Numbered from the stretch's first letter, positions 29,626 to 38,654 are shown. The stretch is DNA of 64,000 nucleotides from Acidobacteriota bacterium (GCA_021325515.1 JAJPHC010000050.1:1-64000), one strand, 5' to 3'. Numbers and translations: made by a program. Notes: generated from the letters alone by a model not told the origin.

Positions 29626-30988
29626 CGCGCGGGATGAGATCGTACTTCTTCGCGTAGTAGCGAAACGACCGGAACGACATCTTCAGGAGCTCCGCTGCCT
29701 GCGTCTGCACTCCACCCGTCCTCTCGAGCGCCTTCAGCATGAAGATCTTTCCGATCGCCTCGAGATGATCCTGCAGCGACAGACCTTCCGGCGGAAGATC
29801 GAACGTCACGTCAGGAATCGTTCCGCCGAGGAGGACATGCTCGGGCAGCGATTTCGTCGTCAGGACATCGCTCGCTTCGAGCGCAATCATCCGCTCCACG
29901 ACATTCTCGAGCTCGCGCACATTGCCGGGCCAGTGATATTTCTCGATCCCGCGCATCGCATCCGCCGAGATCTTCTTGTGCGGGATCTGAATGCTGTTGC
30001 AGAACTTCGCGATGAAGTGCTCGACGAGGAGTGGAATGTCCTCGCGCCGCTGGCGCAACGGCGGCAGCGTGATGGGGATGACATTGATGCGGTAGAACAG
30101 ATCCTCGCGGAACGATCCCTTCTGAATCGATTCGGCGAGATCGCGATTCGTCGCCGCAATCACACGCACATCCACGGTCGTCTCCACGTTGGATCCAACC
30201 CGCCGCACGACGCGATCCTGCAGCACGCGCAGCAACTTGATCTGCATCGCCGTCGACGTCTCGCCGATCTCGTCGAGAAAGATCGTTCCCCGGTCGGCCT
30301 CATGAAAGAGCCCGCGCTTTTCGCGGATCGCACCGGTGAATGCACCTCGCTCATGGCCGAAGAGCTCGGACTCCAGCAGCGTCTCCGGCAGCGCTCCGCA
30401 GTTGATCGAGACGAACTTCCCGCGCCGGCCCGAGTTGTAGTGAATGGCGCGGGCAATCAACTCCTTGCCCGTGCCTGACTCCCCCGAGATGAGCACGGTC
30501 GACATCGTCTTCGCGATCCGCTGCACGATCCCGAAGATCTCCTGCATCTTCTGGCTCTTCCCGATGATGTTGGAGAACGTGAAGCGCTCCTCGAGCGCGG
30601 TGCGAAGGTGGAGGTTCTCGTCTTCGAGCACCTTCCGTTCGGACGCCTTGCGGACGATGATCTTCAGCTCTTCGACATCGAACGGCTTCGCGATGTAGTC
30701 CACCGCGCCGGCCTTCAACGCCTCGACCGCCGACTTCGTCGATGTGTAGGCGGTGATCATGATGAAAGCGATCGATGGATACTGCGCCTTCACTTCCTTC
30801 AGGTAATCGATGCCTGTGCCGTCGGGCAGCATCAGATCGCAGAGCACGACATCGGGCTCTTTCCGTGCGACGGCGGCGCGTCCTTCGGCAACCGAAGCTG
30901 CCGATTCGACACTCCATCCTTCCTCCTCGAAGACGATGGTCAGGAAGTCGCGAAGAGATGCCTCGTCATCGACGATGAGAAGATCCAC
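29591..30988 (-). CDS. sigma54-dependent response regulator, PilR-like
   Basis: NtrC-family activator, 465 residues. A receiver domain (about 1-115) has LLIVDDEASLRDFL, phospho-acceptor Asp51 in VVLCDLMLPDG, and AKPFD with the conserved Lys. The AAA+ domain (about 135-370) has ISGESGTGKE (Walker A) and HERGAFTGA, the loop that contacts sigma54. A Fis-type HTH (about 430-455) includes AAELLKMSFRSFRYYAKKY, as in PilR. No partner kinase is in the window. The GTG at 30988 lies 7 nt after a TATAAT sequence with no Shine-Dalgarno; the helicase stop is 8 nt upstream. Confidence 0.92.
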   Translation of the reverse strand: MDLLIVDDEASLRDFLTIVFEEEGWSVESAASVAEGRAAVARKEPDVVLCDLMLPDGTGIDYLKEVKAQYPSIAFIMITAYTSTKSAVEALKAGAVDYIAKPFDVEELKIIVRKASERKVLEDENLHLRTALEERFTFSNIIGKSQKMQEIFGIVQRIAKTMSTVLISGESGTGKELIARAIHYNSGRRGKFVSINCGALPETLLESELFGHERGAFTGAIREKRGLFHEADRGTIFLDEIGETSTAMQIKLLRVLQDRVVRRVGSNVETTVDVRVIAATNRDLAESIQKGSFREDLFYRINVIPITLPPLRQRREDIPLLVEHFIAKFCNSIQIPHKKISADAMRGIEKYHWPGNVRELENVVERMIALEASDVLTTKSLPEHVLLGGTIPDVTFDLPPEGLSLQDHLEAIGKIFMLKALERTGGVQTQAAELLKMSFRSFRYYAKKYDLIPRDAKQEDVVEAD

Positions 30989-30995
30989 GCAGCGA

Positions 30996-32516
30996 TTATA
31001 TTTCGCGGCCGCGCAGCAGACGTTCCAGCCCGGCGCAATGACGCCGCTCCAGCCATTCGGGAACATCGGCACCATCCGCGATCAGCGCGACTACTGCGGC
31101 GCCGTGCGTCACGCGAGGGCGGAGCGTCGTCGCCGTCCCCTCCCGCTCGTCACCCCTGCGCAGAATGCGCTTCCGCACGCGGTTCTTGCGGGCGATGACG
31201 CTCATGATCCCCCGGCTCTCCGGAACGAAATAGAGGGCGCGCACCTTCTCGCGCTGCTGACCGATGCGATGCGCACGTCCATTCCGCTGATCGAGCTTCA
31301 CCGGACTCCATGGCAGGTCGTAGTGCACGACGACCGCCGCCCGCTGCAGATTGAGACCTTCACTCGCGAGATCCGTCGCAACGAGCCGGTCGCACCGGCC
31401 CCTCCGGAATGCATCGATCGCACTCCGGCCATCGCGTGATGTCGCAACGCCGCACTTCAGATACGCAGCGAGGTCACGCGCGGTCGCCGCCGACTGCGTG
31501 AAGATCAGCGTAGGCTCATCGGTCAGCACGCCGGCCAGCAGATCGCGTTTCGTGCAGGGCGATCGCTCGACGGCACTCCGCAACTCGCCGAGGCGGATCA
31601 TCTCCTCGCGGATGATCGCGACATCGACACCCTCACGCGGCGCGAAGAGGTCCCAGAAGAGAATCTGCTGAAAGACTTCGGCGTCCTCCTGAGCACCGAA
31701 CGCCAGCCGGTAATCGCGCTTGCTCATCGCGCGTCCGCTTTCCAACACCCGTTCATAGAACCTGCGCTGGCGCCGCAGCGATTCGAGAAGCGCGGCCTCG
31801 CTCGACTCGAGTCTGCGCCACAGAAAACGCCGCAGCAGTTCCGTCGCGCCGGCCAGCGGAAACTGCAGCGCATCGATGCCGTCGATTTCCGGCAACGCAT
31901 GCCTGACGATGGTCCGTTCGAGATCGCCGAACGCCAGCTCGCCCGGCAGCACACTCCGGTCGCGGCGGATCACGAGCTCACGGACGATCGTCTCGATCTG
32001 TCCATACGCACTCGAAGCGAATGCGAGATCGATCGACGGAACGCCGCAATCGCTCAGAAGATCGTCGCGCGCGATCAGCGCGATCAGCGCCTCGAGATCG
32101 GCGGCGGAATTACAGACCGGCGTTGCCGAGACGAGCAGCAGCGACGCCGCCGCCGTTCGTCTCGCGAGCGCGTCATAGCGAAGCGTCGCCGGATTGCGAA
32201 ACGCATGCGCCTCATCGACGATCACCAGCGACGCCCGCGCCGGCTCCGCACGACGCAGCCCGTCGTGCGTGAGAATCTGCACCCGCGCGCAGCCGAATGC
32301 CGCCAGCGTCTCCCGCCACTGCGCGACGAGCGACGCAGGCACGATCAACTCGACCTCGCCGCGCCACTCCGACGCAATCGCAGCCGCGACGAAAGACTTC
32401 CCCAACCCGACCTCGTCGGCGAGCAGCACGCCGCCGCGATTCGCGATGATCTCGCGAGCGCGGCTCACGGCTTCGCGCTGGTGCGGCGAGAGCTGCGGCG
32501 AACCGGAGATCAGCAC
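30996..32516 (-). CDS. SNF2-type DEAD/DEAH helicase-like ATPase
   Basis: Superfamily 2 ATPase, 506 residues, about half the size of common SNF2 proteins. Motifs in order: ADEVGLGKSFVAAAI (Walker A), VIVDEAHAFRN (Walker B, DEAH), LLVSATPVCNS (motif III), DRLVATDLASEGLNLQ and the C-terminal RNGRAHRIGQQ arginine-finger motif, as in RapA-like translocases. A central insertion of about 130 residues separates the two RecA lobes. It is encoded directly after, and overlaps by 7 nt, the DNA methyltransferase gene, with a GTG start. No nuclease motif is seen. It probably translocates along DNA as the effector of the pair. Confidence 0.88.
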   Translation of the reverse strand: MLISGSPQLSPHQREAVSRAREIIANRGGVLLADEVGLGKSFVAAAIASEWRGEVELIVPASLVAQWRETLAAFGCARVQILTHDGLRRAEPARASLVIVDEAHAFRNPATLRYDALARRTAAASLLLVSATPVCNSAADLEALIALIARDDLLSDCGVPSIDLAFASSAYGQIETIVRELVIRRDRSVLPGELAFGDLERTIVRHALPEIDGIDALQFPLAGATELLRRFLWRRLESSEAALLESLRRQRRFYERVLESGRAMSKRDYRLAFGAQEDAEVFQQILFWDLFAPREGVDVAIIREEMIRLGELRSAVERSPCTKRDLLAGVLTDEPTLIFTQSAATARDLAAYLKCGVATSRDGRSAIDAFRRGRCDRLVATDLASEGLNLQRAAVVVHYDLPWSPVKLDQRNGRAHRIGQQREKVRALYFVPESRGIMSVIARKNRVRKRILRRGDEREGTATTLRPRVTHGAAVVALIADGADVPEWLERRHCAGLERLLRGREI

Positions 32517-35500
32517 TCATTTCGCTCCAGCCGGCGATCGACGAAGCGCCGCAGCACATCCAGCTCGTTCCCGTTCACGCCGTAAAGCGCAGCAACGATC
32601 GCGTCGACTTCGTGATGCGCATGTCTCGCCGCCCTCGCCAGCCTCGACCACTCCTCGGTATCCACCGCGATGCGCGGCATCGGAATCCTCGCAACGGTCC
32701 TGCCGAAATAGCGGAAGTGCGCACCCTTCGCACGCTCGGCGATCCCGAGGAGCAGCGCGTCGGCGATCGTCGAATTGAGCAGCGCCGCGATCGCGTGCGC
32801 TTCGCTGAGCGACGCCGCATCGACCGTGTAGAGCGTCTGATTGGGCACGAGCGGAATCGCGCGGCCGTCGATGCTCACCGCGTCGGGCAGCACCGCAGCT
32901 GCCATTCCGCGCGACAGGTCCTTCCAGACGACTTTGATGCCGGTGTGTTCCGGCCGCACATACGCGAGCTGCAGAAACGGTGCGTCGAGTCCCCGCACGC
33001 GCGCATGCTCGGCGAGCCACTTCGGCGGAGTCCTCCATCCCTGCGGCGGCGGCCACAGCATCCATACGGAATCGCTCGCCGTCCATCGCCGCACGTCGCG
33101 CCCACGTACACAACGCGCGACCGCATGGAGCGGAATCTCGACTCCATCCGCGGTCACGAGCCTGCCCTGCACCATGCGCTCGACATCGAGGAAGAAGATG
33201 TCGTTCGCACCCGTCTTCACGCCCATCAGCGGCATCCGGCCGAACACTTCGCTGAACGGAGCATGCTGCTCGCGCAGGCGCCGCAGAATCGCCGCAGCCT
33301 CCGGAGGAACGAGCGCCCACTCGGAGGATGAATCGCCGACAGGAAGATCGCACTGCTTGCGGGAGAACGTCTCGCCATCCGAAGTGATGTGCACTCCATT
33401 CGGAGCACGCAGCGGCCGGACGGTGATGCCGAGGGGAAAGGTGTCGGCGTCGAACCAGCGGCCGCCGCTCCAGTCTTCGAGCGCGACGATCGTCGCACGC
33501 TCCCACACATGACGGCGCAGCGAGGCCGCGTAGGAGGAGTTGAGAATCTTCGCCGGCATCAGCATCGAGACCACGCCATCGCACGCGGCGAGCGACATGG
33601 CGCGCTCGAAGAAGGCGACGGAGAGATCGGGTTGATGAAACGCAGCGCCGTTGCCGCGACGGAAGAGCGCGTACCGCTCGCTGTACATCCGCTTCGCGGA
33701 CGGTTCGATGCGGCTGTTGCGCACCCACGGCGGATTTCCGATGACGATCGAAAAGCGCCCCGCGGCCATCACCGGAGCGAAATGGACGTCGAAGGAAAAG
33801 AAATTGAGCTCACCTTCGTCGACGCGGTCGGCGGCGAGACGGCAATTCTCGATCCGCTCGCGCAGCTCGCGGGAGCGCTCGGCGTGCGGCGTCGACGACG
33901 CTCCGAACAGATCGCGGCCGGGAGACGTCAGGTGCTGCAGCTCGCGCTCGTCCGCGTCGATCGCTTTCAGCAGCAACTCCGTCGCGAGCTTGCGGTCGTT
34001 GTCGCGAACGAGCCGCGCGAGCGCCGGACGCTCGTGCTGCGCCGCCGTCCTGTATCGCGCGAGCAGATCAGCCTGAGCCTGGATTGCATAACGCCACTCG
34101 CGGTAGATCGCGCCGCGCGCGTCGCCGAGAAAGTCCGTCGGACTGAGAAGCGAGTTGCCCTGCAGGATGTTGCGATCGAGATTCGGCAGCGGCGCGACAT
34201 CCTCGATCGCGCATTCCGTCGTCGAGACGATCGACAACCAGAGCCGCAGCTCGCACAGCCGGACCGCCTCCGGCTTCAGATCGACACCGAACAGCGAACG
34301 CTCCACGACCCGGCGCCGAAGATCGCGCGGCACCTCCTCACCCGCGAGCTCCGACAATTCGTGCGTGAGGCGCTCGACGGCACCGAGGGCCGAGAGGAGA
34401 AAGGCGCCGGAGCCGCAGGCGGGATCGAGCACGGAGATCGTCTCGAGCTTTCGCAATGCCGCTTGCGGATCGCGCAGATTGCCGGTCCATTCGCGCACGG
34501 CACGCTCGGTGAGCGAGTCGACGATGGGGCGCGGCGTATAGAAACTGCCGCTGGCCACCCGCTCGTCGCCTTCCATCAGCGACTCGAAGACACGACCCAG
34601 CATCTCCGGATCGACGTGCGCACCCGCTTCATCGCGCTCGTCGACGGAGAAATCGAATCGCTCGAACACGTCGACGACGATGCGCCAGAGGAGCTCGTCG
34701 GGTAAGGTCAGCGCCGGATGGCGCCGCTCGAATGCCGACGGCTCGAACAACCCGCCGTTGAGATACGGAATGCGGCCGAGCCTGCGCGCAACGCGATCGC
34801 GATTCGCATGCGGAGTGTTGAGGCAGCCGAAGAACAGCGGCGCAAGCACCTTCGCATAGCAGTCGCGCGTGGAGAGGCGGTCGAAGAGGAATCGCCGCTC
34901 CTCGTTGAGCCAGCCCTTCTCCTGGATGAAGGAGAGAAACAGCAGGCGCGAGAGAATCAGGAGCGCCTGGGAGTCGCGCGCTTCCCGCGGCTCCTCGGGC
35001 ACGAGGGCGCCGGCGACATCCTCGACCGCATCGCGAAAGCGTTCGAAGAAGCGGCGGGAGATGCTCTCGCGATCGAGGGCGAGATCGAACACGCGGGGTA
35101 CGTCCTCGCTCGCGGCGAGGAGGTTGAGGCGGTCGAGGGCATGAGCCGACGGGCGCGCGAGATCGACGTCCAGCCGACGCAGGGAGCGGCCGGCGAGATC
35201 ATAAATAGCGATACTTTCATCAGCACATTTAATCAGCGCTGATTTTGTCAGCACATTGTATTCCCGATAACTGCGTAGGAATGAGGCGATCGATTCCTCT
35301 TCCGCCGCCGAGTCCAGCACGAAGAGATCGAACCGCCGCGACCGCGCCGCAAGATGCAGCTCCGAGCCGCCGTTCCATTCGAGCCGGATGCCGGCCCGCC
35401 GCCACTCGTCCGGATCGATGCGCACCGGCGCGACGGGATAGCCGAGCTGGCGGAAGAGGGTGAACACCCCTTCGGCGCCGCGGAGATTTCGAAGCTGCGC

Positions 35501-35518
35501 CGCGGTGATCATGACCAC
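32510..35518 (-). CDS. Eco57I/TaqI-like N6-adenine DNA methyltransferase
   Basis: A 1,002-residue enzyme that probably methylates adenine in a specific DNA sequence. Motif I is VLDPACGSGAFLLSALG (about residue 365) and the catalytic motif IV is IGNPPW (about 595). A region about 755-800 with MGVKTGANDIFFLD matches the TaqI-like C-terminal specificity domain, so target recognition is built in. The first 200 residues resemble no clear nuclease; no PD-ExK motif was found, so a type IIG enzyme is not established. The gene overlaps the helicase gene by 7 nt. Confidence 0.9.
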   Translation of the reverse strand: MVMITAAQLRNLRGAEGVFTLFRQLGYPVAPVRIDPDEWRRAGIRLEWNGGSELHLAARSRRFDLFVLDSAAEEESIASFLRSYREYNVLTKSALIKCADESIAIYDLAGRSLRRLDVDLARPSAHALDRLNLLAASEDVPRVFDLALDRESISRRFFERFRDAVEDVAGALVPEEPREARDSQALLILSRLLFLSFIQEKGWLNEERRFLFDRLSTRDCYAKVLAPLFFGCLNTPHANRDRVARRLGRIPYLNGGLFEPSAFERRHPALTLPDELLWRIVVDVFERFDFSVDERDEAGAHVDPEMLGRVFESLMEGDERVASGSFYTPRPIVDSLTERAVREWTGNLRDPQAALRKLETISVLDPACGSGAFLLSALGAVERLTHELSELAGEEVPRDLRRRVVERSLFGVDLKPEAVRLCELRLWLSIVSTTECAIEDVAPLPNLDRNILQGNSLLSPTDFLGDARGAIYREWRYAIQAQADLLARYRTAAQHERPALARLVRDNDRKLATELLLKAIDADERELQHLTSPGRDLFGASSTPHAERSRELRERIENCRLAADRVDEGELNFFSFDVHFAPVMAAGRFSIVIGNPPWVRNSRIEPSAKRMYSERYALFRRGNGAAFHQPDLSVAFFERAMSLAACDGVVSMLMPAKILNSSYAASLRRHVWERATIVALEDWSGGRWFDADTFPLGITVRPLRAPNGVHITSDGETFSRKQCDLPVGDSSSEWALVPPEAAAILRRLREQHAPFSEVFGRMPLMGVKTGANDIFFLDVERMVQGRLVTADGVEIPLHAVARCVRGRDVRRWTASDSVWMLWPPPQGWRTPPKWLAEHARVRGLDAPFLQLAYVRPEHTGIKVVWKDLSRGMAAAVLPDAVSIDGRAIPLVPNQTLYTVDAASLSEAHAIAALLNSTIADALLLGIAERAKGAHFRYFGRTVARIPMPRIAVDTEEWSRLARAARHAHHEVDAIVAALYGVNGNELDVLRRFVDRRLERNEC

Positions 35519-35580
35519 ACCTCGATCCGCGGCCCGGAGCCCGCGCGCCGGCGCAGCCTCATTGATACACTCGCGCCGCG

Positions 35581-37257
35581 ATGCCGATTCGCTGGGCGTA
35601 TCTGAAGCGCGTTCTGGCCGGGGCGATCTTCGGCCTCTACATGGCCCATCTGCTTTTCTTTCTGAATCCGCAGGTGGACATCACGCCCGGCCGCCTGGCG
35701 ACGGTCACCATCATCTACGGCCTCATCTGCGGCCTGCTCTTCGGTTCTGCGCTGTGGGGACTTCGCGCGTTGCGCGTTCGGATCTTCGGCAGGCGAGACG
35801 GCGAGATGTACCGCGCGCACGGCTTCGGCTTCGTCGTTCTCGCCGCGTTCATTTCGTCCTTCATCTACTGGACGCATCTCGTCCCGGTGCGCATCTACCT
35901 GCCAATCGGCGCGGTGCGGATTCTCAACAAGGCGACGAACCTCATCACGCTGACGGCGTTCATCCTGCTCGCGCTGTGGATCGTGGAGCGCACGGCCGAC
36001 CGGCGCACGTCGCGTCTGATCTTTCTCGCCGGCTTCATCGTCATCGCGGTCTCGTCGTTCTTTCTCTACCAGCGGCGCGACAGCTACCGCACGGAGAAGC
36101 GGACGGCGGTCGTGGCCAACATCGGCGAGGTCGCCGGCCAGCGTCCGGTCATCCTCGTCGCGATCCGAAATCTTCCCTACGACTGGCTGATCACGATCGA
36201 CGGCGAGGGCGCGCTGCCGTTCTTCGCCCAGGCGCGCAGCCGCGCGTACTTCACGCGCCTCGAGCCCTTCTCGACGACGTCGCCGAAGTCGCTCTGGGCT
36301 TCGCTCGCGACCGGCAAGCTTCCCTACCGGCATGGCGTGACGGGACGCTTCTCGTATCGCACTCCGCTCAACGGACCCGATCCGCAGGATCGCTTTCTGC
36401 TGCTGCCGAACGGAGTCGGTTTCCGGCTGTGGGGTCTGATCCCACCCGTGCAGCGCATCTCCGCGGCGCTGCCGGCCGGCGATGCGCTGCCCATCTGGAC
36501 GATGTTCGAGCGCCTCTCGTTTCACTCCGCGGTCATCGGATGGCCCGCGGCCGGCGCGACGGGCGCTTCGTACGTCGTGACGGATCGCACCATCGATGCG
36601 GCGAACGCTCCCGATCCGCCGGGCTTCGGCGCGCTGGCCGCGCGCTTCAACGGAACGGGGCGCGCGCGCGAGGCAATCATCAACGCGCTGCGGCATGACC
36701 TCATGGCGACGAACGACGCGCGTGCCGCGATCGCGTCGCACCGCTTCAATCTCAATGTCATCGCGCTGCAGGGCTTCGCCGATGCACAACGGGCGCTGCA
36801 CGTCGGCACGAACGATCTCCCGCCCAAGAGCTCCACACGCGGAGAAGCCGTCCGCGCCTACGCCGAGCATCTCGATCATCTCCTCGGCGATCTCGCGCGC
36901 GACTTCCCCGATCACCTGCTCGTCGTCGTCTCGCCCTCCGGCCCGGTTCCGCCGCCATCGACCGCCGTCGCGTGGGCAGTGATTCGCGACCTGCTCTTCT
37001 CCGATGATCCCGGCGCGGACGATGGCTTCGTCGCGATCGCCGGCCCCGATGTCGTCCACAAGGAGAATCCCTCGTCCGCATACGCGGTCGACGTCGTGCC
37101 GACGGTTCTCTACTCCGCGGGAATGCCCGTGGGGCGCGACATGGATGGCCGGGTTCTCATCGACGCCTTCAGCGAGGACTTCATCCATCGAAGTACGCTG
37201 TCGGTCATTCAGACGTACGAGGCGCGCGAGATCATCACCAGGCGCAGCGGTTCGTAG
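35581..37257 (+). CDS. membrane-anchored alkaline phosphatase-superfamily protein, probably inactive
   Basis: A 558-residue protein with about five transmembrane helices (residues 1-165) and an extracytoplasmic domain of the alkaline phosphatase/type I phosphodiesterase superfamily. The Thr/Ser region is kept (FSTTSPKSLWASLATGKLPY and HGVTG), as is the end AVDVVPTVLYSAGMPVGRDM. But the first metal site, usually DG, reads AIRNLPYDW, and the usual SDHG reads VVSPSGPVPPP. So it probably lacks metal-dependent catalysis. A TACACT -10-like hexamer (35566-35571) ends 9 nt before the ATG. Confidence 0.75.
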   Translation: MPIRWAYLKRVLAGAIFGLYMAHLLFFLNPQVDITPGRLATVTIIYGLICGLLFGSALWGLRALRVRIFGRRDGEMYRAHGFGFVVLAAFISSFIYWTHLVPVRIYLPIGAVRILNKATNLITLTAFILLALWIVERTADRRTSRLIFLAGFIVIAVSSFFLYQRRDSYRTEKRTAVVANIGEVAGQRPVILVAIRNLPYDWLITIDGEGALPFFAQARSRAYFTRLEPFSTTSPKSLWASLATGKLPYRHGVTGRFSYRTPLNGPDPQDRFLLLPNGVGFRLWGLIPPVQRISAALPAGDALPIWTMFERLSFHSAVIGWPAAGATGASYVVTDRTIDAANAPDPPGFGALAARFNGTGRAREAIINALRHDLMATNDARAAIASHRFNLNVIALQGFADAQRALHVGTNDLPPKSSTRGEAVRAYAEHLDHLLGDLARDFPDHLLVVVSPSGPVPPPSTAVAWAVIRDLLFSDDPGADDGFVAIAGPDVVHKENPSSAYAVDVVPTVLYSAGMPVGRDMDGRVLIDAFSEDFIHRSTLSVIQTYEAREIITRRSGS

Positions 37258-37262
37258 AGAGC

Positions 37263-37856
37263 TCATCGCTCCTCCCATCTGAGCCGCACATCATCCCAGC
37301 GCAGCACGCGAATCCGTCCCGAGGCGCCGAGGACGCGCACGCAATAGATCCCGCCGCCTCCGTCGGTGAGATAGATCGAGCCCGGGGTGCAGCTCCCGGT
37401 TGGGGAGCAGGAACAGAGTTGCGAGCGGTTGAACTGCACCGCGGAGGACGAGGGCGTCAGCTTGTCGCCGTCCGGATCGCGAATGACCATGCCGGGAACG
37501 CTGATGGAAGCGCTCCCACGGTCAGTCATCAGCACCGGGCGCGGCGCAAAGACCTGAGCGTCGGCGCCTGAGGCGATGTCTTCATTGCGAAGTCCGTTGC
37601 CGTTGCTGTCGTCATAACCGGCGTAGCGCCATTCGGAGTCTGTTTTCGTGAATCGGATTCCGGAGTTGAATCCCCGGGCGATCGCGCGCATGCGCGCTCG
37701 ATGGAAGATGCCGCGGATCTCGGCGGCTGCCGCCTTGACGGCGATGCGGCGCCTCATCGAGTTGAAGGCCGGCATCGTCACGCCGACGGCCATTCCGATG
37801 ATCGCGACGACGATGAGCATTTCGGAGATGGAGTACCCACGCTGCATTCGGAACAT
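37263..37856 (-). CDS. type II secretion/type IV pilus pseudopilin (GspH/FimT-like)
   Basis: A 197-residue pseudopilin. The class III signal is short, MFRMQRG, followed by YSISEMLIVVAIIGMAVGV, with Gly before the cleavage site and Glu at +5 as required by PilD. The soluble domain (about 40-197) contains the GspH-like region and a Cys-rich loop (QLCSCSPTGSC). The ATG at 37856 has AAGGAG 6 nt upstream. No other pilus genes are near except a PilR-like regulator 6 kb away, so it is an orphan here. It follows the HhH protein by 86 nt. Confidence 0.85.
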   Translation of the reverse strand: MFRMQRGYSISEMLIVVAIIGMAVGVTMPAFNSMRRRIAVKAAAAEIRGIFHRARMRAIARGFNSGIRFTKTDSEWRYAGYDDSNGNGLRNEDIASGADAQVFAPRPVLMTDRGSASISVPGMVIRDPDGDKLTPSSSAVQFNRSQLCSCSPTGSCTPGSIYLTDGGGGIYCVRVLGASGRIRVLRWDDVRLRWEER

Positions 37857-37887
37857 GCAGAGCTCCTTTCTTGACTTGTGAGGGAGG

Positions 37888-37916
37888 GGGCCGCGCGCTC
37901 GATCCGCGCGCGGCCC
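37888..37916. terminator. GC-rich hairpin between HhH protein and pseudopilin
   Basis: An 11-bp stem (GGGCCGCGCGC with GCGCGCGGCCC; 37888-37898 and 37906-37916) with a 7-nt loop, without a T-run. It could be a weak terminator, an RNA-stabilising hairpin after the HhH gene, or both. Confidence 0.45.
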
Positions 37917-37942
37917 GTTGGAAGGAGTGGTGGCGGGACGGC

Positions 37943-38323
37943 TTACTTCGATGCCGTGGCGTTCGAGGACTTGGACTTTCTGCTGCTGCGCGCCTTCTGC
38001 GGACCGCGCACCTTTTCCGACAGCGTCGTCTTACCGTCGGTCGTCAGGTAAGGACGAAGGCGTTCGAAACTTTTTTCTCCGAAGCCTTTGACTTCCATCA
38101 GATCGGTCGTGCGCGCGAAGTTGCCGTGCGCCTTGCGGTAGTCGACGATGCGCTGCGCGGCCTTCGCGCCGACGTGCGGCAGAAGCGCGAGCTGCGTGGC
38201 ATCCGCGGTGTTGATGTTGACGACGCCGGCAGGCGCTGCCGGAGTGCCCGGCGTCTGCGCGAAGGCAGACATGCTGAGCGTGACGAGAATGACCAGGGCC
38301 AGGATGATGGGGGATTTCCGCAT
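37943..38323 (-). CDS. secreted helix-hairpin-helix (ComEA-like) protein
   Basis: A 126-residue protein with a cleavable signal peptide (MRKSPIILALVILVTLSMSA, then FAQ) and a ComEA-type double HhH domain (about 33-95). The domain has VVNINTADATQLALLPHVG and the second hairpin VKGFGEKSFERLRPYL. It probably binds DNA outside the inner membrane, as ComEA does in DNA uptake. The C-terminal 30 residues are Lys/Ser/Arg-rich. The pseudopilin follows, so the two could belong to a DNA-uptake apparatus; a ComEC channel is not in the window. Confidence 0.85.
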   Translation of the reverse strand: MRKSPIILALVILVTLSMSAFAQTPGTPAAPAGVVNINTADATQLALLPHVGAKAAQRIVDYRKAHGNFARTTDLMEVKGFGEKSFERLRPYLTTDGKTTLSEKVRGPQKARSSRKSKSSNATASK

Positions 38324-38654
38324 GGGTCTTAGTTCTCCTTTTCTTTCTTTTTGTTTTTTGTTCCCTGGGATGAGTTGTTTGGCTTCTCCACTTGTGCTGC
38401 TTTTGATTTCTTTTCCCTTCGCGCTCTCTTCAGCACCACCTCCTTTCGCCGGCTATGAATCGCAAGCGGGCCGCCACGCTGGCAGCCAATGGAAGTGATT
38501 GAAAAAGCAGTTACTTGCGCGAAAGTGAGCGTTTCGCGAATGTCAAGAAAGATTGACAGGAGAGGTGGGATGCTCGATTTCTTGACAAAAAAAACGCAGG
38601 CCGCGCGGCCTGCGTTTTCATGAACGATGTGCGGACGGGGCGTCCGCACTCCAT
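38324..38654. other. 331-nt gene-free region with a palindrome and terminator
   Basis: No credible gene. It holds a CT/T-rich stretch (38337-38360), a perfect palindrome CGCGAAA-N7-TTTCGCG (38518-38538) that lies 2 nt from a TTGACA hexamer on the minus strand (38546-38541), and the terminator of the peptidase gene. The palindrome is placed where an operator for the HhH/pseudopilin genes could be, but no matching -10 box was found. Confidence 0.6.
38587..38618 (-). terminator. intrinsic terminator after the peptidase gene
   Basis: A 9-bp stem (ACGCAGGCC with GGCCTGCGT; 38594-38602 and 38607-38615) with a 4-nt loop and eight T on the minus strand after the stem. Confidence 0.9.

Noticed and set aside
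33389-34705. 438-residue plus-strand open frame opposite the methyltransferase
   Set aside because: Shadow frame; composition Arg-rich and no motif, whereas the minus strand carries all methyltransferase motifs.
33700-35518. Type IIG restriction-methylation enzyme with nuclease domain
   Set aside because: No PD-ExK, HNH or PLD motif could be found in the N-terminal 200 residues by eye; kept as methyltransferase only.
38329-38649. 106-residue minus-strand open frame
   Set aside because: It runs through the terminator of the peptidase gene and a Lys-rich AT stretch; no ribosome-binding site or family.
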